A stretch of DNA of 64,000 nt, from positions 49,483,708 to 49,547,707 of the forward strand of contig CM076847.1 of the NCBI GenBank assembly GCA_039519185.1. The letters are read 5' to 3'. The position numbers and the translations under genes are program-made. The first letter of the stretch is position 1; the number at the start of each line of letters is the position of its first letter. The notes beneath the pieces are model-generated. The model saw only the letters and a program-made list of their open reading frames with translations. It searched no databases and was not told where the DNA came from. This document shows positions 12,575-24,420 of this stretch, piece by piece. Origin of the DNA: Astragalus membranaceus. Lineage: Eukaryota > Streptophyta > Magnoliopsida > Fabales > Fabaceae.

Positions 12575-15500
12575 TGTCATACCCTAATTTTGTCCGACTA
12601 ATTGAAAAAATCCAAAAATTTTATTGCTTCACATATTGTTCTAAACGCGGGTGTCTTTGGCACTCTCGTGCGACGATTTTGTTTGGCGCTCGTAACTTTC
12701 AAAAAAGAGAGTCCAAAAATAAATAATAAAAATAATAATAATTAACGCGAGCGCGCGTTTCGTTTTGACTCATGTGAGTAGTCGCGTCGCTGCGCGTTTT
12801 TTTTTTACCATTTTCTTTTTAGAGAAGTGAGGATAAAATGAGATCAGTTTCAATAACTTACGCGTGTGCGCATTAAGTCAGTTACGTGTTCATAGTCTTA
12901 ACGCAAGTGCGTGTTGGTTGCGAATCGTGCGCGAGTGGTTGCGTCGGTTCGTGTTGAAATTACCGCTTCTTTTAAGTATTATTAGTGACATAAAAAATAT
13001 AGTAAAAATAAAATCAGTTTTTTTTATTATTAGCTGTCCTTTTTTTAATTTGTTACATATGTAGCCAAAAAAATTAAAAAAAAAGCAGAATAGCAAAAAA
13101 AAAGTCAACTCTTTTTACAAAAAAATTAATTAAAAACAGTACAAAAAAAAAACTGAAAGCAGGGCGCAGCCTGCTGCAGAAGATGGCATTTTGAGAATGG
13201 GGCTCAAGCTCCCTTCTCCTTGCCTCTTGGCTTTTCACTCTTTGGGCAAAAGCAGGTTGCTGCCCCTGCTGCTCCCTTGCTGCTCCACTACTCTGATGTC
13301 TGCTCCTCTCCAACACCTCTGCTCCACTATTCTAATTCTCTGCAAAAGCATAACAATAATTTTTTTTGTCTCATTAATTTGCCTCCTCTATAAAAGCCAA
13401 CAAGCAAAAATAAAAAAAGGGGAAGAAAAAGAAAAAAAAAGGAAAAAACATTCAGAGACAGTCGTTGAAAAATACACAAAATCCACACGGAAATTCAAAG
13501 CAAAAAGTTTAGGGTTCATATTGAAACCCTAACAGCAAGGCCCCAAAATTTCTGAAGCAAGGTGGTAGTAGCAGCAAGCAGTGAGCAATAGGAATCTATT
13601 TCAGAGGCTGGAAAAAAGGTTGTCTAACATTTTTTTTATGTAGTCTTATTCTTGGTTAACTTGTTTAAAATAAGTCTCAGGTCATCTTCTGTTTCAATTC
13701 TCTTTTTTTGATTTCCTATCATGATTAAATTTGTTTAAAATAAGTTTCAGAAGCTTGAAATATTAGCATTAGAGTTAAAACGGTTTTTTTCAGAATCAGT
13801 AGCATTACCTTTCTGTTTATAAAAGCGAAATTGATTAGCTATCTAAATTATAGGTTAATTAGCAATAGGTTTAATAAAAGGAACTTAGGGTTTAAGGTTT
13901 TCTAGTCAAAATCAGTAAAAAAAAAAAGAACAACAGAATGTAGAAAAGGGGATTGAGGGACGATGAAACGAAACGGAAAGAGAAAAGGAATTTTTCTTAC
14001 CTCTCGCCACCGTTCACGGTGGCCGCCGCCGTAACCTCTGCCGTACGCTCGCTGTACCTTACCACGACCACGAATCGTCAACAGCCCCTCTTCGCCACAC
14101 CCTCCGCCGTATCACCACCGTCACAGATCCGCCCTACCACCGTCACCCAACAACCGTAACTGCCCTCACAGAACCCCAACCACCACCGAACACCTCTTCG
14201 CAACTATCTCCACCCAAACGGCCGCCTCACCGCCAACCACCAACAGTACACCACCACGACCGCAAACCGCCCTCAACACTGTAAGCCACCCCCTTTGTAT
14301 GGCTGAACCTTCCTCCACCACTGATCCGCCCCAACCACGCATAGTACACCACCACACCGCGTCCACCTCCCGTCGTCCCACTACCCCGCCGTCAAAACCA
14401 CCACGCCACCACGAACAACAACACCACGGTCCTCTACCTATTTTCGCCATTAGCGGCGGTGAGGGGGTAGAAAACGATAGGAGGGTTGATGGAGAGATGG
14501 AGAAGGATATTAGGATGAGGAGAGGAGAGTGAAAATGGAGGAGAAAGGACAAGCGAAGAGTAGGGTGAGAGAGGGAGAGATACGGCGCATGGAGAAGGGG
14601 GAAGAATGAAATTTAGGTTTTTTTTGCGATTTTAGGGTGTGCACGGCGCCGTGGAGAAGAGAAGCAGAATTAGGGTTACTAGTTTTAGATTTCGTTTTTA
14701 TAGTAGGGGCACAAGGGGCGTTTTCGTCTTTACGCGTTTATTTTTTCCGACTTCTAGCTGCACCACCGTTTTTTAATTCACGCGCCTCCCCCTGTCTTAG
14801 GCCCATTCACGTTGGCAGGTGCCCAAACACAAAAAAAAAAAAAACAAAAACAAGCTGGGCTCACTGTCTGCACCCCAGTCTTAACAATACAACCCACCTT
14901 TTAATTACACCTCTATTTTAGTTTTGCACCCTCCTTTCGTTTTTTTTTATTTCTTTTTTTCAAAAAATAATTTCTTTTACCAAAAAACCTATAAAGACAA
15001 ATAAATAAATATTTCATTTTCAAAAACATGAATAGGGGATTAATTCGGCCGTACGGCCGGGCTAGTCATCGTTTTAGGATGGATGAACCGTACGGCTCAA
15101 TAGTCCTAAAATCCCTGTTCAAAATAAAAACACCAAACAAACAACCATTTTCTAATCTTAGAACTACGTCGCTTTGATTCCCATTTGGGATATGTAGGAG
15201 CGAGTCACATTCTCGTCAAGCGCAACCATAAAAAGTTTAGCATTTGCATAACAAAAAGAAAAGAGTTATTTTCGTAAAACAAAAAAGAATCACTTTCGCA
15301 AACCAAGATCATTTAGAGAACAAAAACCTTTTCCTTTCTAAAATCATTTTCAACCCATCGTCGCTAGTGGTTAATCAGAACCTTTGTTCGTCTAGCCATT
15401 GGTGGCGATGTCTTTTTCCCCAAAGAACAACAAGCGATGATCACTCATAACCTTTGTTAGTTTGATCATTCGTGCCAATCAATCTCTTTCGAAAACCACT

Positions 15501-16139
15501 TTCAAAAAGGCAAATAAAAAACAGGTTGCTACTAATAGTCAATCGGAACCTTTCTTCGTCTGACTGATGGTAGTGACTCTCATTTTTAAGAGTACTTAGC
15601 AGTGATTACCCATAACCTTGGTTAGTTTAATCATTCACTAAATGCTCGTCCTATTTTGAAAACTCACTAAAAAAATAAAAGACAAAAACCTTTTTTCAGG
15701 ACAAAGAAGAACTACGTAGCTTTGAGTTCTCCATCGCACCGGGAGATACGTAGGAGCGGGCCTTGTCCCGTCAAGCGTTTTTTCTTTTTCTCTAAAAACC
15801 CATTCTTCCCCCTTTTCTTTTTCATAATAAATAAAGATTTTCATTAAGAATTTTTCAATAAGAAGTAGAGAGGAAAAATTAACTATTTTCAAGTCAACAC
15901 ACTAAAACCACACATTTAATTAAAGGTTCCCTCTTAGTAGAGAGGACGTGTGGGGTGCTAACACCTTCCCTGCGCATAACCGACCCCCGAACCCTATTCT
16001 CTAGTTTCGCAAGACCAATCGCTTTCCAAAAAAGGTTTTCCTAATATTTTCCTTAATAAATATCAGTGGCGGCTTCATTGTCTTAGGAAAAGTTGTGAAC
16101 GAGGAAGGTTCTCCCTCGGGGACTTTTTCGGGCGCAACA
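12575..16139 (+). mobile_element. TE1 3' LTR (3.6 kb, Ogre-like)
   Basis: TG...CA LTR of 3565 bp. In order it holds an AT/CG-mixed upstream part, a TATA box (13389), a CCACC-rich segment (about 13980-14540), and two copies of the GATACGTAGG...GTCAAGC block (15188-15230 and 15745-15775). Next come four diverged copies of an AACCTT(T)GTT(A/C)GT-TGA(T)CATT motif (15358-15645), then a GGACGTGTGGGGTGCTAACACC stretch near the 3' end. The reverse complement of the solo LTR at 38365-40625 has the same ends, blocks and order. ORFs in the CCACC-rich part are composition artefacts. The flanking TACAT at 16140 is the likely right TSD copy. Confidence 0.7.
13389..13396 (+). promoter_or_regulatory. TATA box of TE1 LTR
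   Basis: TATAAAAG in CTCCTCTATAAAAGCCAAC, about 815 bp into the LTR. It is followed by a purine-rich leader and a CCACC-rich stretch, consistent with a transcription start near 13420. Confidence 0.55.
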
Positions 16140-17253
16140 TACATCCTTCAGCTTCCTCTTAAGCTCCTCAGCTAAAGGATGCAGGGGGCATTTGTTGACA
16201 CCCCTTTTCGCCAAGGGCTACTCGGCCGACGTAGAATCGGCTAGCCGAGGGCCGAAGGATGATTCTTGTCGGCAAAAATTGAAATTTAGCTACTTGGGGT
16301 TTAATTGACTATACAAGACCACTTTGATATTATGAGTCTAATGTCTGCAATCCCAATTGTACAACACTGGGGGGCACCTAGCAGTGTCATTGTGATATTG
16401 CGAGTCTACTGTCTGCAACCTCAGTAATTCCAAAAGATTAAGTTTCCATATGCACTACAACCATAGTTGTCAAGTATAAGGAGTTGGCAGAGAAGAAATC
16501 GGCTGACATAATACATCCTTCAGCTTCCTCCTAAGGTCCTCAGCTAAAGGATGCATGGGGCATTTGTTGACACCCGTTTTCGCCGAGGGCTACTCGGCTG
16601 ACGTAGAATCGGCTAGCCGAGGACCGAAGGCTGATTCCTGTTGCCAAAAATAGAAATTTAGCTACTTGGAGTTTAATTGACTATACATGACAACTGTGAT
16701 ATTATGAGTCTAATGTCTGCAATCCCAATTGTACAAGTGTCATTGTGATATTGCGAGTCTACTGTCTGCAACCTCAGTAATTCCAAAAGATTAAGTTTCC
16801 ATATGCACTACAACCATAATTGTCATGTATAAGGAGTTGGCAAAGAAGAAATCGACTGATATAATACATCCTTCGGCTTCCTCTTAAGGTCCTCAGCTAA
16901 AGGATGCATGGGGCATTTGTTGACACCCATTTTCGCCGAGGGCTACTCGGGTGACGTAGAATCGGCTAGCCGAGGGCCGAAGGATGATTCTTGTCGGCAA
17001 AAATTGAAATTTAGCTACTTGGGGTTTAATTGTCTATACAAGACCACTTTGATATTATGAGTCTAATGTCTGCAATCCCAATTGTACAACATTGGGGGGC
17101 ACCTAGTAGTGTCATTGTGATATTGCGAGTCTACTGTCTGCAACCTCAGTAATTCCAAAAGATTAAGTTTCCATATGCACTACAACCATAGTTGTCAAGT
17201 ATAAGGAGTTGGCAGAGAAGAAATCGGCTGACATAATACATCCTTCAGCTTCC
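16140..17253. repeat. Satellite block S1, three ~372-bp monomers
   Basis: Monomers start at 16140, 16512 and 16864 (TACATCCTTC), with a partial fourth. The second lacks about 20 bp around 16735. Each has a purine-rich stretch (GGATGCAGGGGGCATT), then TGTTGACACCC, then a perfect 12-bp palindrome TCGGCTAGCCGA (changed in some), then conserved AT-rich sequence. It is bounded on the left by the TE1 LTR and on the right by TE5a. Confidence 0.95.
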
Positions 17254-17499
17254 TGATAAGTCTATTTTTAGAGTCTTTTTAATAGTTATTTTTCTTAAGT
17301 TTATTTGGTATTTTAATTATATTTTTGAGCTATTTTACTACAAATGTTTACTTTTTTATTTTCAGTTGTTATTTTGAAGCAAAAGAGAAAATATGAGGAA
17401 AAATGAAGAAACAAAGAAAATATTTGAGGAGGAACATTTTTTAAGACCACTTGGCACTAAACAGGGCTCCAAGGGCGCCAAGCAGCAAAACTGGCGCAG

Positions 17500-17735
17500 C
17501 ACAGGGCGCCAAGCAGCAAAAACTGGCGCAGAGCCTGCGCACGACCCTGGCACATAGGCGCACGACGCTGGTGCAAAACTGGCGCAGAGCAGCCAAAATT
17601 TGCTGGCCAGGGCGCACGACCCTGGCACATAGGCGCACGACCCTGGTGCAAAACTGGTGCAGAGCAGCCAAAATTGACTGGCCAGGGCGCACGACCCAGG
17701 CACATGGGCGCACGACCCTGGCGCCAGACAAGTCA
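17500..17735. repeat. ~94-bp GC-rich tandem repeat in TE5a
   Basis: Units contain GCGCACGACCCTGG(C/T), then GCAAAACTGG(C/T)GCAGAG and CAGCCAAAATT; about 2.5 copies. The GCGCACGACC word is shared with the dyad clusters of TE6 and TE12. Confidence 0.8.
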
Positions 17736-17843
17736 ATTTTGGCTGCACCCACTTGCTGATGGCTATCTTTGCAAACTTGATTTGCCACTTTTTTTTGGAC
17801 CATTTTGCCCCTCCACTCAAGTGCCTTGGCCCTCATATTTTCC

Positions 17844-17851
17844 TATAAGTA
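17844..17851 (+). promoter_or_regulatory. Decayed TATA box of TE5a
   Basis: TATAAGTA, where the duplicate copy (21313-21320) reads TATAAATA. It has the same position and context (TTTTCCTATAA...AGGAC). Confidence 0.4.
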
Positions 17852-17934
17852 GGACATTGATCCTCACTTGTAACTAAACTTGAATTTTGTGAGAAAAATC
17901 CATGACAAGGTTTCCTCTAAGATTCATGACTTCA

Positions 17935-18960
17935 CTTTACTTTCTCGCTTTTTACTTTCTCGCTCTTTACTTTCCTGCTTTTTAATTTCTTGCTCTTTTA
18001 CTTTCTCGGTTTTTACTTTCCCGCTTTTTAATTTCTTGCTCCCTTACTTTCTCGCTTTTTACTTTCTCGTTCTTTACTTTCCTGCTTTTTAATTTCTCGC
18101 TCTTTTACTTTCTCGCTTTTTACTTTCTCGTTCTTTACTTTCCTGCTTTTTAATTTCTTGCTCTTTTACTTTCTCGCTTTTTACTTTCTCGTTCTTTTAT
18201 TTTCCTTGCTATTTACTTTCTTGCCCTTTTATTTTCCGAGTCATTTATTTTCCTTGCTTTTTACTTTCTTGCCCTTTTAATTTCTCGCTCTTTTAATTTC
18301 TCGCTCCTTTACTTTCTCGCTCTTTTATTTTCCTTGCTATTTACTTTCTCGCCCTTTTATTTTCCAAGTCATTTACTTTTCTTGCTATTTACATTCTTGC
18401 CCTTTTATTTTCCAAGTCATTTACTTTCCTTGCTATTTACTTTCTTGCCCTTTTATTTTCCAAGTCATTTATTTTCCTTGCTATTTACTTTCTTGCCCTT
18501 TTAATTTCTCGCTCTTTTAATTTCTCTCTCCTTTACTTTCTCGCTCTTTTATTTTCCTTGCTATTTACTCTCTCGCCCTTTTATTTTCCAAGTCATTTAC
18601 TTTCCTTGCTATTTACTTTCTTGCCCTTTTATTTTCCAAGTCATTTATTTTCCTTGCTATTTACTTTCTTGCCCTTTTAATTTCTCGCTCTTTTAATTTC
18701 TCTCTCCTTTACTTTCTCGCTCTTTTATTTTCCTTGCTATTTACTCTCTCGCCCTTTTATTTTCCAAGTCATTTACTTTTCTTGCTATTTACTTTCTTGC
18801 CCTTTTATTTTCCAAGTCATTTACTTTCCTTGCTATTTACTTTCTTGCACTTTTATTTTCTTGTCATTTACAATTCCGCTATTTATAATTTTTGCAATTT
18901 ACCGCTTTCTTTTATTTCTCGCTATTTAACTTTATGTTTTCTTCTTCTACTTCTTTCAAA
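17935..18960 (+). repeat. Polypyrimidine tandem region of TE5a
   Basis: About 1 kb that is overwhelmingly T and C on this strand. It begins as short TTTACTTTCTCGC-type units of about 16 bp and grades into ~50-bp compound units (CCTTGCTATTTACTTTC, then TTGCCCTTTTATTTTCC, then AAGTCATTTA). The TE5b counterpart is about 220 bp shorter, so the array has changed copy number since duplication. Confidence 0.9.
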
Positions 18961-19601
18961 TCTTTTTCTACAATGATCATGAGTGAGTAGACTTTTCTTA
19001 GTCTTGGGGTTTTTGGGAACAACCAAATGATGGGTTCCTACTAATTAATTCCCGAGACTATTCTCCACCTTAATTGCTTTGTATTTCTAAATCTAATTTC
19101 ATCGCATTTCATTATTATTTTAAAACACCACACGATGTACCGAAAGGGGAAGTGTGGTTGTTGGATCTATGAAAATAGACAATAAAATCAACACATGAAA
19201 ATAGTTTTGGTTTTATTGAGACACAAAAAGGTCTTTGCTTAAAGGGTTCTACTAATAATCAACCATGAAAATAGGCTTGATAATTAGTTTAGAACACGCG
19301 TTTGTATTCCGAAAGGAAACTCTTGCTACAGCCGTCGCCTTGTCTTAAGAAATATATCGTTCTTTAAAGTTGGAAAATAGTCGAAAGGATTAATAACGGA
19401 AACTTTATCATTTCATTGTTGCTAATACCCCAAGTCTCTTTTTATCATTAAAACATCAGCGAAAACATTCCTTCTTTCTAAAAAGACTTTCTTTTCAGTT
19501 AATCAACTTTGAAAAATTAAATTGGTAATCACCTAGGCTCTCCCTGTGGATCGATAACTCTTTTATTACGCGATACGACTCGTGCACTTGCGAGGCTATC
19601 A

Positions 19602-20722
19602 CTTCCTCTTAAGGTCCCCCGCTAAAGGATGCATGGGGAATTTGTTGACACCCATTTTCGTCGAGGGCTACTCGGCTGACGTAGAATCGGCTAGCCGAGG
19701 GCCGAAAGATGATTCTTGTCGGCAAAAATTGAAATTTAGCTACTTGGGGTTTAATTGACTATACAAGACCACTTTGATATTATGAGTCTAATGTCTGCAA
19801 TCCCAATAGTACAACACTGGGGGGCACCTAGCAGTGTCATTGTGATATTGCGAGTCTACTGTCTGCAACCTCAGTAATTCCAAAAGATTAAGTTTCCATA
19901 TGCACTACAACCATAGTTGTCAAGTATAAGGAGTTGGCAGAGAAGAAATCGGCTGACATAATACATCCTTCAGCTTCCTCTTAAGGTCCTCAGCTAAAGG
20001 ATGCATGGGGCATTTGTTGACACCCGTTTTCGCCGAGGGCTACTCGGCTGACGTAGAATCGGCTAGCCGAGGACCGAAGGCTGATTCCTGTTGCCAAAAA
20101 TAGAAATTTAGCTACTTGGAGTTTAATTGACTATACATGACAACTTTGATATTATGAGTCTAATGTCTGCAATCCCAATTGTACAACACTGGGGGGCACC
20201 TAGCAGTGTCATTGTGATATTGCGAGTCTACTGTCTGCAACCTCAGTAATTCCAAAAGATTAAGTTTCCATATGCACTACAACCATTGTTGTCATGTATA
20301 AGGAGTTGGCATAGAAGAAATCGACTGATATAATACATCCTTCAGCTTCCTCTTAAGGTCCTCAGCTAAAGGATGCATGGGGCATTTGTTGACACCCATT
20401 TTCGCCGAGGGCTACTCGGGTGACGTAGAATCGGCTAGCCGAGGGCAGAAGGATGATTCTTGTCGGCAAAAATTAAAATTTAGCTACTTGGGGTTTAATT
20501 GTCTATACAAGACCACTATGATATTATGAGTCTAATGTCTGCAATCCCAATTGTACAACACTCGGGGGCACCTAGCAGTGTCATTGTGATATTGCGAGTC
20601 TACTGTCTGCAACCTCAGTAATTCCAAAAGATTAAGTTTCCATATGCACTACAACCATAGTTGTCAAGTATAAGGAGTTGGCAGAGAAGAAATCGGCTGA
20701 CATAATACATCCTTCAGCTTCC
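19602..20722. repeat. Satellite block S2, three monomers
   Basis: Monomers start near 19602, 19970 and 20334. They match S1 monomer by monomer: the middle one shares GAGGACCGAAGG and TGTTGCC variants with the middle one of S1, and the last shares CGGGTGACG. Together with TE5 this indicates block duplication. Confidence 0.95.
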
Positions 20723-21312
20723 TGATAAGTCTATTTTTAGAGTCTTTTTAATAGATATTTTTCTTAAGTTTATTTGGTATTTTAATTATATTTTTGAGCT
20801 ATTTTACTACAAATGTTTACTTTTTTATTTTCAGGTGTTATTTTGAAGCAAAAGAGAAAATATGAGGAAAAATGAAGAAACAAAGAAAATATTTGAGGAG
20901 GAACAATTTTTAAGACCACTTGGCACTAAACAGGGCTCCAAGGGCGCCAAGCAGCAAAACTGGCGCAGCACAGGGCGCCAAGCAGCAAAAACTGGCGCAG
21001 AGCCTGCGCACGACCCTGGCACATAGGCGCACGACCCTGGTGCAAAACTGGCGCAGAGCAGCCAAAATTGGCTGGCCAGGGCGCACGACCCTGGCACATA
21101 GGCGCACGACCCTGGTGCAAAACTGGTGCAGAGCAGCCAAAATTGACTGGCCATGGCGCACGACCCAGGCACATGGGCGCACGACCCTGGCGCCAGACAA
21201 GTCAATTTTGGCTGCACCCACTTGCTGATGGCTATCTTTGCAAACTTGATTTGCCACTTTTTTTTGGACCATTTTGCCCTTCCACTCAAGTGCCTTGGCC
21301 CTCATATTTTCC

Positions 21313-21320
21313 TATAAATA
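21313..21320 (+). promoter_or_regulatory. TATA box of TE5b
   Basis: TATAAATA in TTTTCCTATAAATAGGACC, about 590 bp into the LTR, a classic plant core promoter context. The polypyrimidine region follows about 90 bp downstream. Confidence 0.6.
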
Positions 21321-21403
21321 GGACCTTGATCCTCACTTGTAACTAAACTTGAATTTTGTGAGAAAAATCCATGACAAGGTTTCCTCTAAGATTCATGACT
21401 TCA

Positions 21404-22206
21404 CTTTACTTTCTCGCTTTTTACTTTCTCGCTCTTTACTTTCCTGCTTTTTAATTTCTTGCTCTTTTACTTTCTCGCTTTTTACTTTCCCGCTTTTTAA
21501 TTTCTTGCTCCTTTACTTTCTCGCTTTTTACTTTCTCGTTCTTTACTTTCCTGCTTTTTAATTTCTTGCTCTTTTACTTTCTCGCTTTTTACTTTCTCGT
21601 TCTTTACTTTCCTGCTTTTTAATTTCTTGCTCTTTTACTTTCTCGCTTTTTACTTTCTTGTTCTTTTATTTTCCTTGCTATTTACTTTCTTGCCCTTCTA
21701 TTTTCCAAGTCATTTATTTTCCTTGCTTTTTACTTTCTTGCCCTTTTAATTTCTCGCTCTTTTAATTTCTCGCTCCTTTACTTTCTCGCTCTTTTATTTT
21801 CCTTGCTATTTACTTTCTCGCCCTTTTATTTTCCAAGTCATTTACTTTTCTTGCTATTTACTTTCTTGCCCTTTTATTTTCCAAGTCATTTATTTTCCTT
21901 GCTATTTACTTTCTTGCCCTTTTAATTTCTTTGCTCTTTTAATTTCTCTCTCCTTTACTTTCTCGCTCTTTTATTTTCCTTGCTATTTACTCTCTCGCCC
22001 TTTTATTTTCTATGTCATTTACTTTTCTTGCTATTTACTTTCTTGCCTTTTTATTTTCCAAGTCATTTACTTTCCTTGCTATTTACTTTCTTGCACTTTT
22101 ATTTTCTTGTCATTTACAATTCCGCTATTTATAATTTTTGCAATTTACCGCTTTCTTTTATTTCTCGCTATTTAACTTTATGTTTTCTTCTTCTACTTCT
22201 TTCAAA
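21404..22206 (+). repeat. Polypyrimidine tandem region of TE5b
   Basis: Same composition and unit types as 17935-18960, but with fewer units. Confidence 0.9.
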
Positions 22207-22847
22207 TCTTTTTTTACAATGATCATGAGTGAGTAGACTTTTCTTAGTCTTGGGGTTTTTGGGAACAACCAAATGATGGGTTCCTACTAATTAATTCCCG
22301 AGACTATTCTCCACCTTAATTGCTTTGTATTTCTAAATCTAATTTCATCGCATTTCATTATTATTTTAAAACACCACACGATGTACCGAAAGGGGAAGTG
22401 TGGTTGTTGGATCTATGAAAATAGACAATAAAATCAACACATGAAAATAGTTTTGGTTTTATTGAGACACAAAAAGGTCTTTGCTTAAAGGGTTCTACTA
22501 ATAATCAACCATGAAAATAGGCTTGATAATTAGTTTAGAACACGCGTTTGTATTCCGAAAGGAAACTCTTGCTACAGCCGTCGCCTTGTCTTAAGAAATA
22601 TATCGTTCTTTAAAGTTGGAAAATAGTCGAAAGGATTAATAATGGAAACTTTATCATTTCATTGTTGCTAATACCCCAAGTCTCTTTTTATCATTAAAAC
22701 CTCAGCGAAAACATTCCTTCTTTCTAAAAAGACTTTCTTTTCAGTTAATCAACTTTGAAAAATTAAATTGGTAATCACCTAGGCTCTCCCTGTGGATCGA
22801 TAACTCTTTTATTACGCGATACGACTCGTGCACTTGCGAGGCTATCA

Positions 22848-23770
22848 CTTCCTCTTAAGGTCCTCAGCTAAAGGATGCATGGGGCATTTGTTGACACCCA
22901 TTTTCGTCGAGGGCTACTCGGCTGACGTAGAATCGGCTAGCCGAGGGCCGAAGGCTGATTCCTGTTGCCAAAAATAGAAATTTAGCTACTTGGAGTTTAA
23001 TTGACTATACATGACCACTATGATATTACAAGTCTAATGTCTGCAATCCCAATTGTACAACACTGGGGGGCACCTAGCAGTGTCATTGTGATATTGCGAG
23101 TCTACTGTCTGCAACCTCAGTAATTCCAAAAGATTAAGTTTCCATATGCACTACAACCATAGTTGTCAAGTATAAGGAGTTGGCAAAGAAGAAATCGACT
23201 GACATAATACATCCTTCAGCTTCCTCTTAAGGTCCTCAGCTAAAGGATGCATGGGGCATTTGTTGACACCCGTTTTCGTCGAGGGCTACTCGGCCGACGT
23301 TGAATCGGCTAGCCGAGGGCCGAAGGCTGATTCCCGTCGGCAAAAAAAAAATTTAGCTACTTGGGGTTTAATTGACTATACATGACCACTTTGATATTAT
23401 GAGTCTCATGTCTGCAATCCAAATTGTACAACACAGGGGTGGACCTAGCAGTGTCATTGTGATATTGCGAGTCTACTGTCTGCAACCTCAGTAATTCCAA
23501 AAGATTAAGTTTCCATATGCACTACAACCATAGTTGTCAAGTATAAGTAGGTGGCATAGAAGAAATCGGCTGACATAATACATCCTTCAGCTTCCTCTTA
23601 AGGTCCTCAGCTAAAGGATGCAGAGGGCATTTGATGACACCCGTTTTCACTTAGGGCTACTCGGCTGACGTAGAATCGGCCAGCCGAGGGCCGAAGGCTG
23701 ATTCCCGTCGGCAAAAATAGAAATTTAGCTACTTGGAGTTTAATTTTACTATACATGACCACTTTGATAT
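22848..23770. repeat. Satellite block S3, 2.5 monomers
   Basis: Monomers start near 22848, 23218 and 23590; the last is cut at GATAT (23766-23770) by TE6. The first monomer shares the CATTTTCGTCGAGG variant with the first monomer of S2. Confidence 0.95.
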
Positions 23771-24310
23771 TGTAACACCCCGTTAATTTCTATCTTGTAG
23801 AAATTACCGAAGCGCACTACTGGCATACATCAGAGTGACTTCCTTTTTAAATATTGAACACAATCTAAAACTCGATGCTAAAACCCATCAAGTGCGCGTA
23901 CATAACTGAACATGAGAATACAGAATATCGTTCCTTACACGCTCACTAGTGTTCAATACTCAAAACAGAAAGTCTGCGGAAGCGATTTACAACTTGAAAG
24001 ACATAAGTCGTACAATCGAATAGGCTTAAGATACTGAATAGAAATACTGAAATACAAAGGAAACTGAAATACAAGACATAAAGAAATAAAGATAGCGGCT
24101 GCTCCTCAAGCGTCTCCATAGCCGTGCCTCACGGTCTTCAACTTTCCCTGCTTAACTGAAAAACAACCACAATGGATTGGGTGAGACAACTTGTCTCAGT
24201 GAGTTCTATCGAAACCCCTTACCAACTCTCTCGGTTCAATTATGCTTGATTCATTATTCTGATTCTAACTCATAGTCCTCAAAATTGACTATGTGGCTAA
24301 CTAACTGAAG

Positions 24311-24420
24311 TTGTCCTTATAACCCTTAAGCCGGTTACAAGACGCAACTGATAAACTGAAATAAACGTTGTCCTCATAACCCTTAAGCCGGTTACAAGAA
24401 ACAACACATAAACTGAACTG
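24311..24420. repeat. ~67-bp tandem duplication in TE6
   Basis: Two copies of GTTGTCCT(T/C)ATAACCCTT, each followed by AAGCCGGTTACAAGA and an AACTGATAAACTGAA-like tail. Confidence 0.7.

Larger units (their letters stand above)
1..16139 (+). mobile_element. TE1: Ogre/Tat-like Ty3/gypsy element, 3' part
   Basis: The right end is an LTR (12575-16139) with ends TGTCATACCC and GGCGCAACA, preceded directly by a purine-rich tract, so this is a 3' LTR and everything to its left is element interior cut by the window edge. Tat/Ogre elements are known for very long noncoding stretches between pol and the 3' LTR, which fits the lack of coding sequence here. The reverse-strand solo LTR at 38365-40625 has matching ends and internal blocks. 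A LINE and two LTRs are nested inside. The element sits in the satellite, since satellite starts at 16140. The 5' LTR and left TSD lie outside the window. Family assignment is from the LTR ends and architecture, not from protein. Confidence 0.6.
17254..19601 (+). mobile_element. TE5a: TGATAAG...CTATCA solo LTR, copy 1
   Basis: 2348 bp, ends TGATA/TATCA, TSD CTTCC at 17249-17253 and 19602-19606. It holds a GCGCACGACCC tandem region, a damaged TATA box, a 1-kb polypyrimidine region, and an end with CCCTGTGGATCGATAACTC, a motif I associate with Athila/Tat-type LTR ends. There is no coding region, so I read it as a solo LTR of a Ty3/gypsy (possibly Athila) element. A second copy lies 3469 bp downstream in the same satellite phase. 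ORFs on both strands at 17362-17820 are shadows of the tandem repeat. Confidence 0.75.
20723..22847 (+). mobile_element. TE5b: TGATAAG...CTATCA solo LTR, copy 2
   Basis: 2125 bp, same ends as TE5a and the same CTTCC flanks (20718-20722, 22848-22852) at the same base of the satellite monomer. Sequence differs from TE5a by scattered substitutions (about 1% by eye) plus tandem-array length changes. It is therefore a duplicate of one insertion, not a second insertion. Confidence 0.8.

Noticed and set aside
13953..14552. Pro/Thr/Ser-rich ORFs in the CCACC-rich part of the TE1 LTR
   Set aside because: Low-complexity, overlapping on both strands, no domain, inside an LTR.
17362..17836. 131-152-codon ORFs on the minus strand, repeated at 20831-21305
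   Set aside because: They coincide with the 94-bp tandem repeat of TE5, are matched by ORFs on the other strand, and recur only because the LTR is duplicated.
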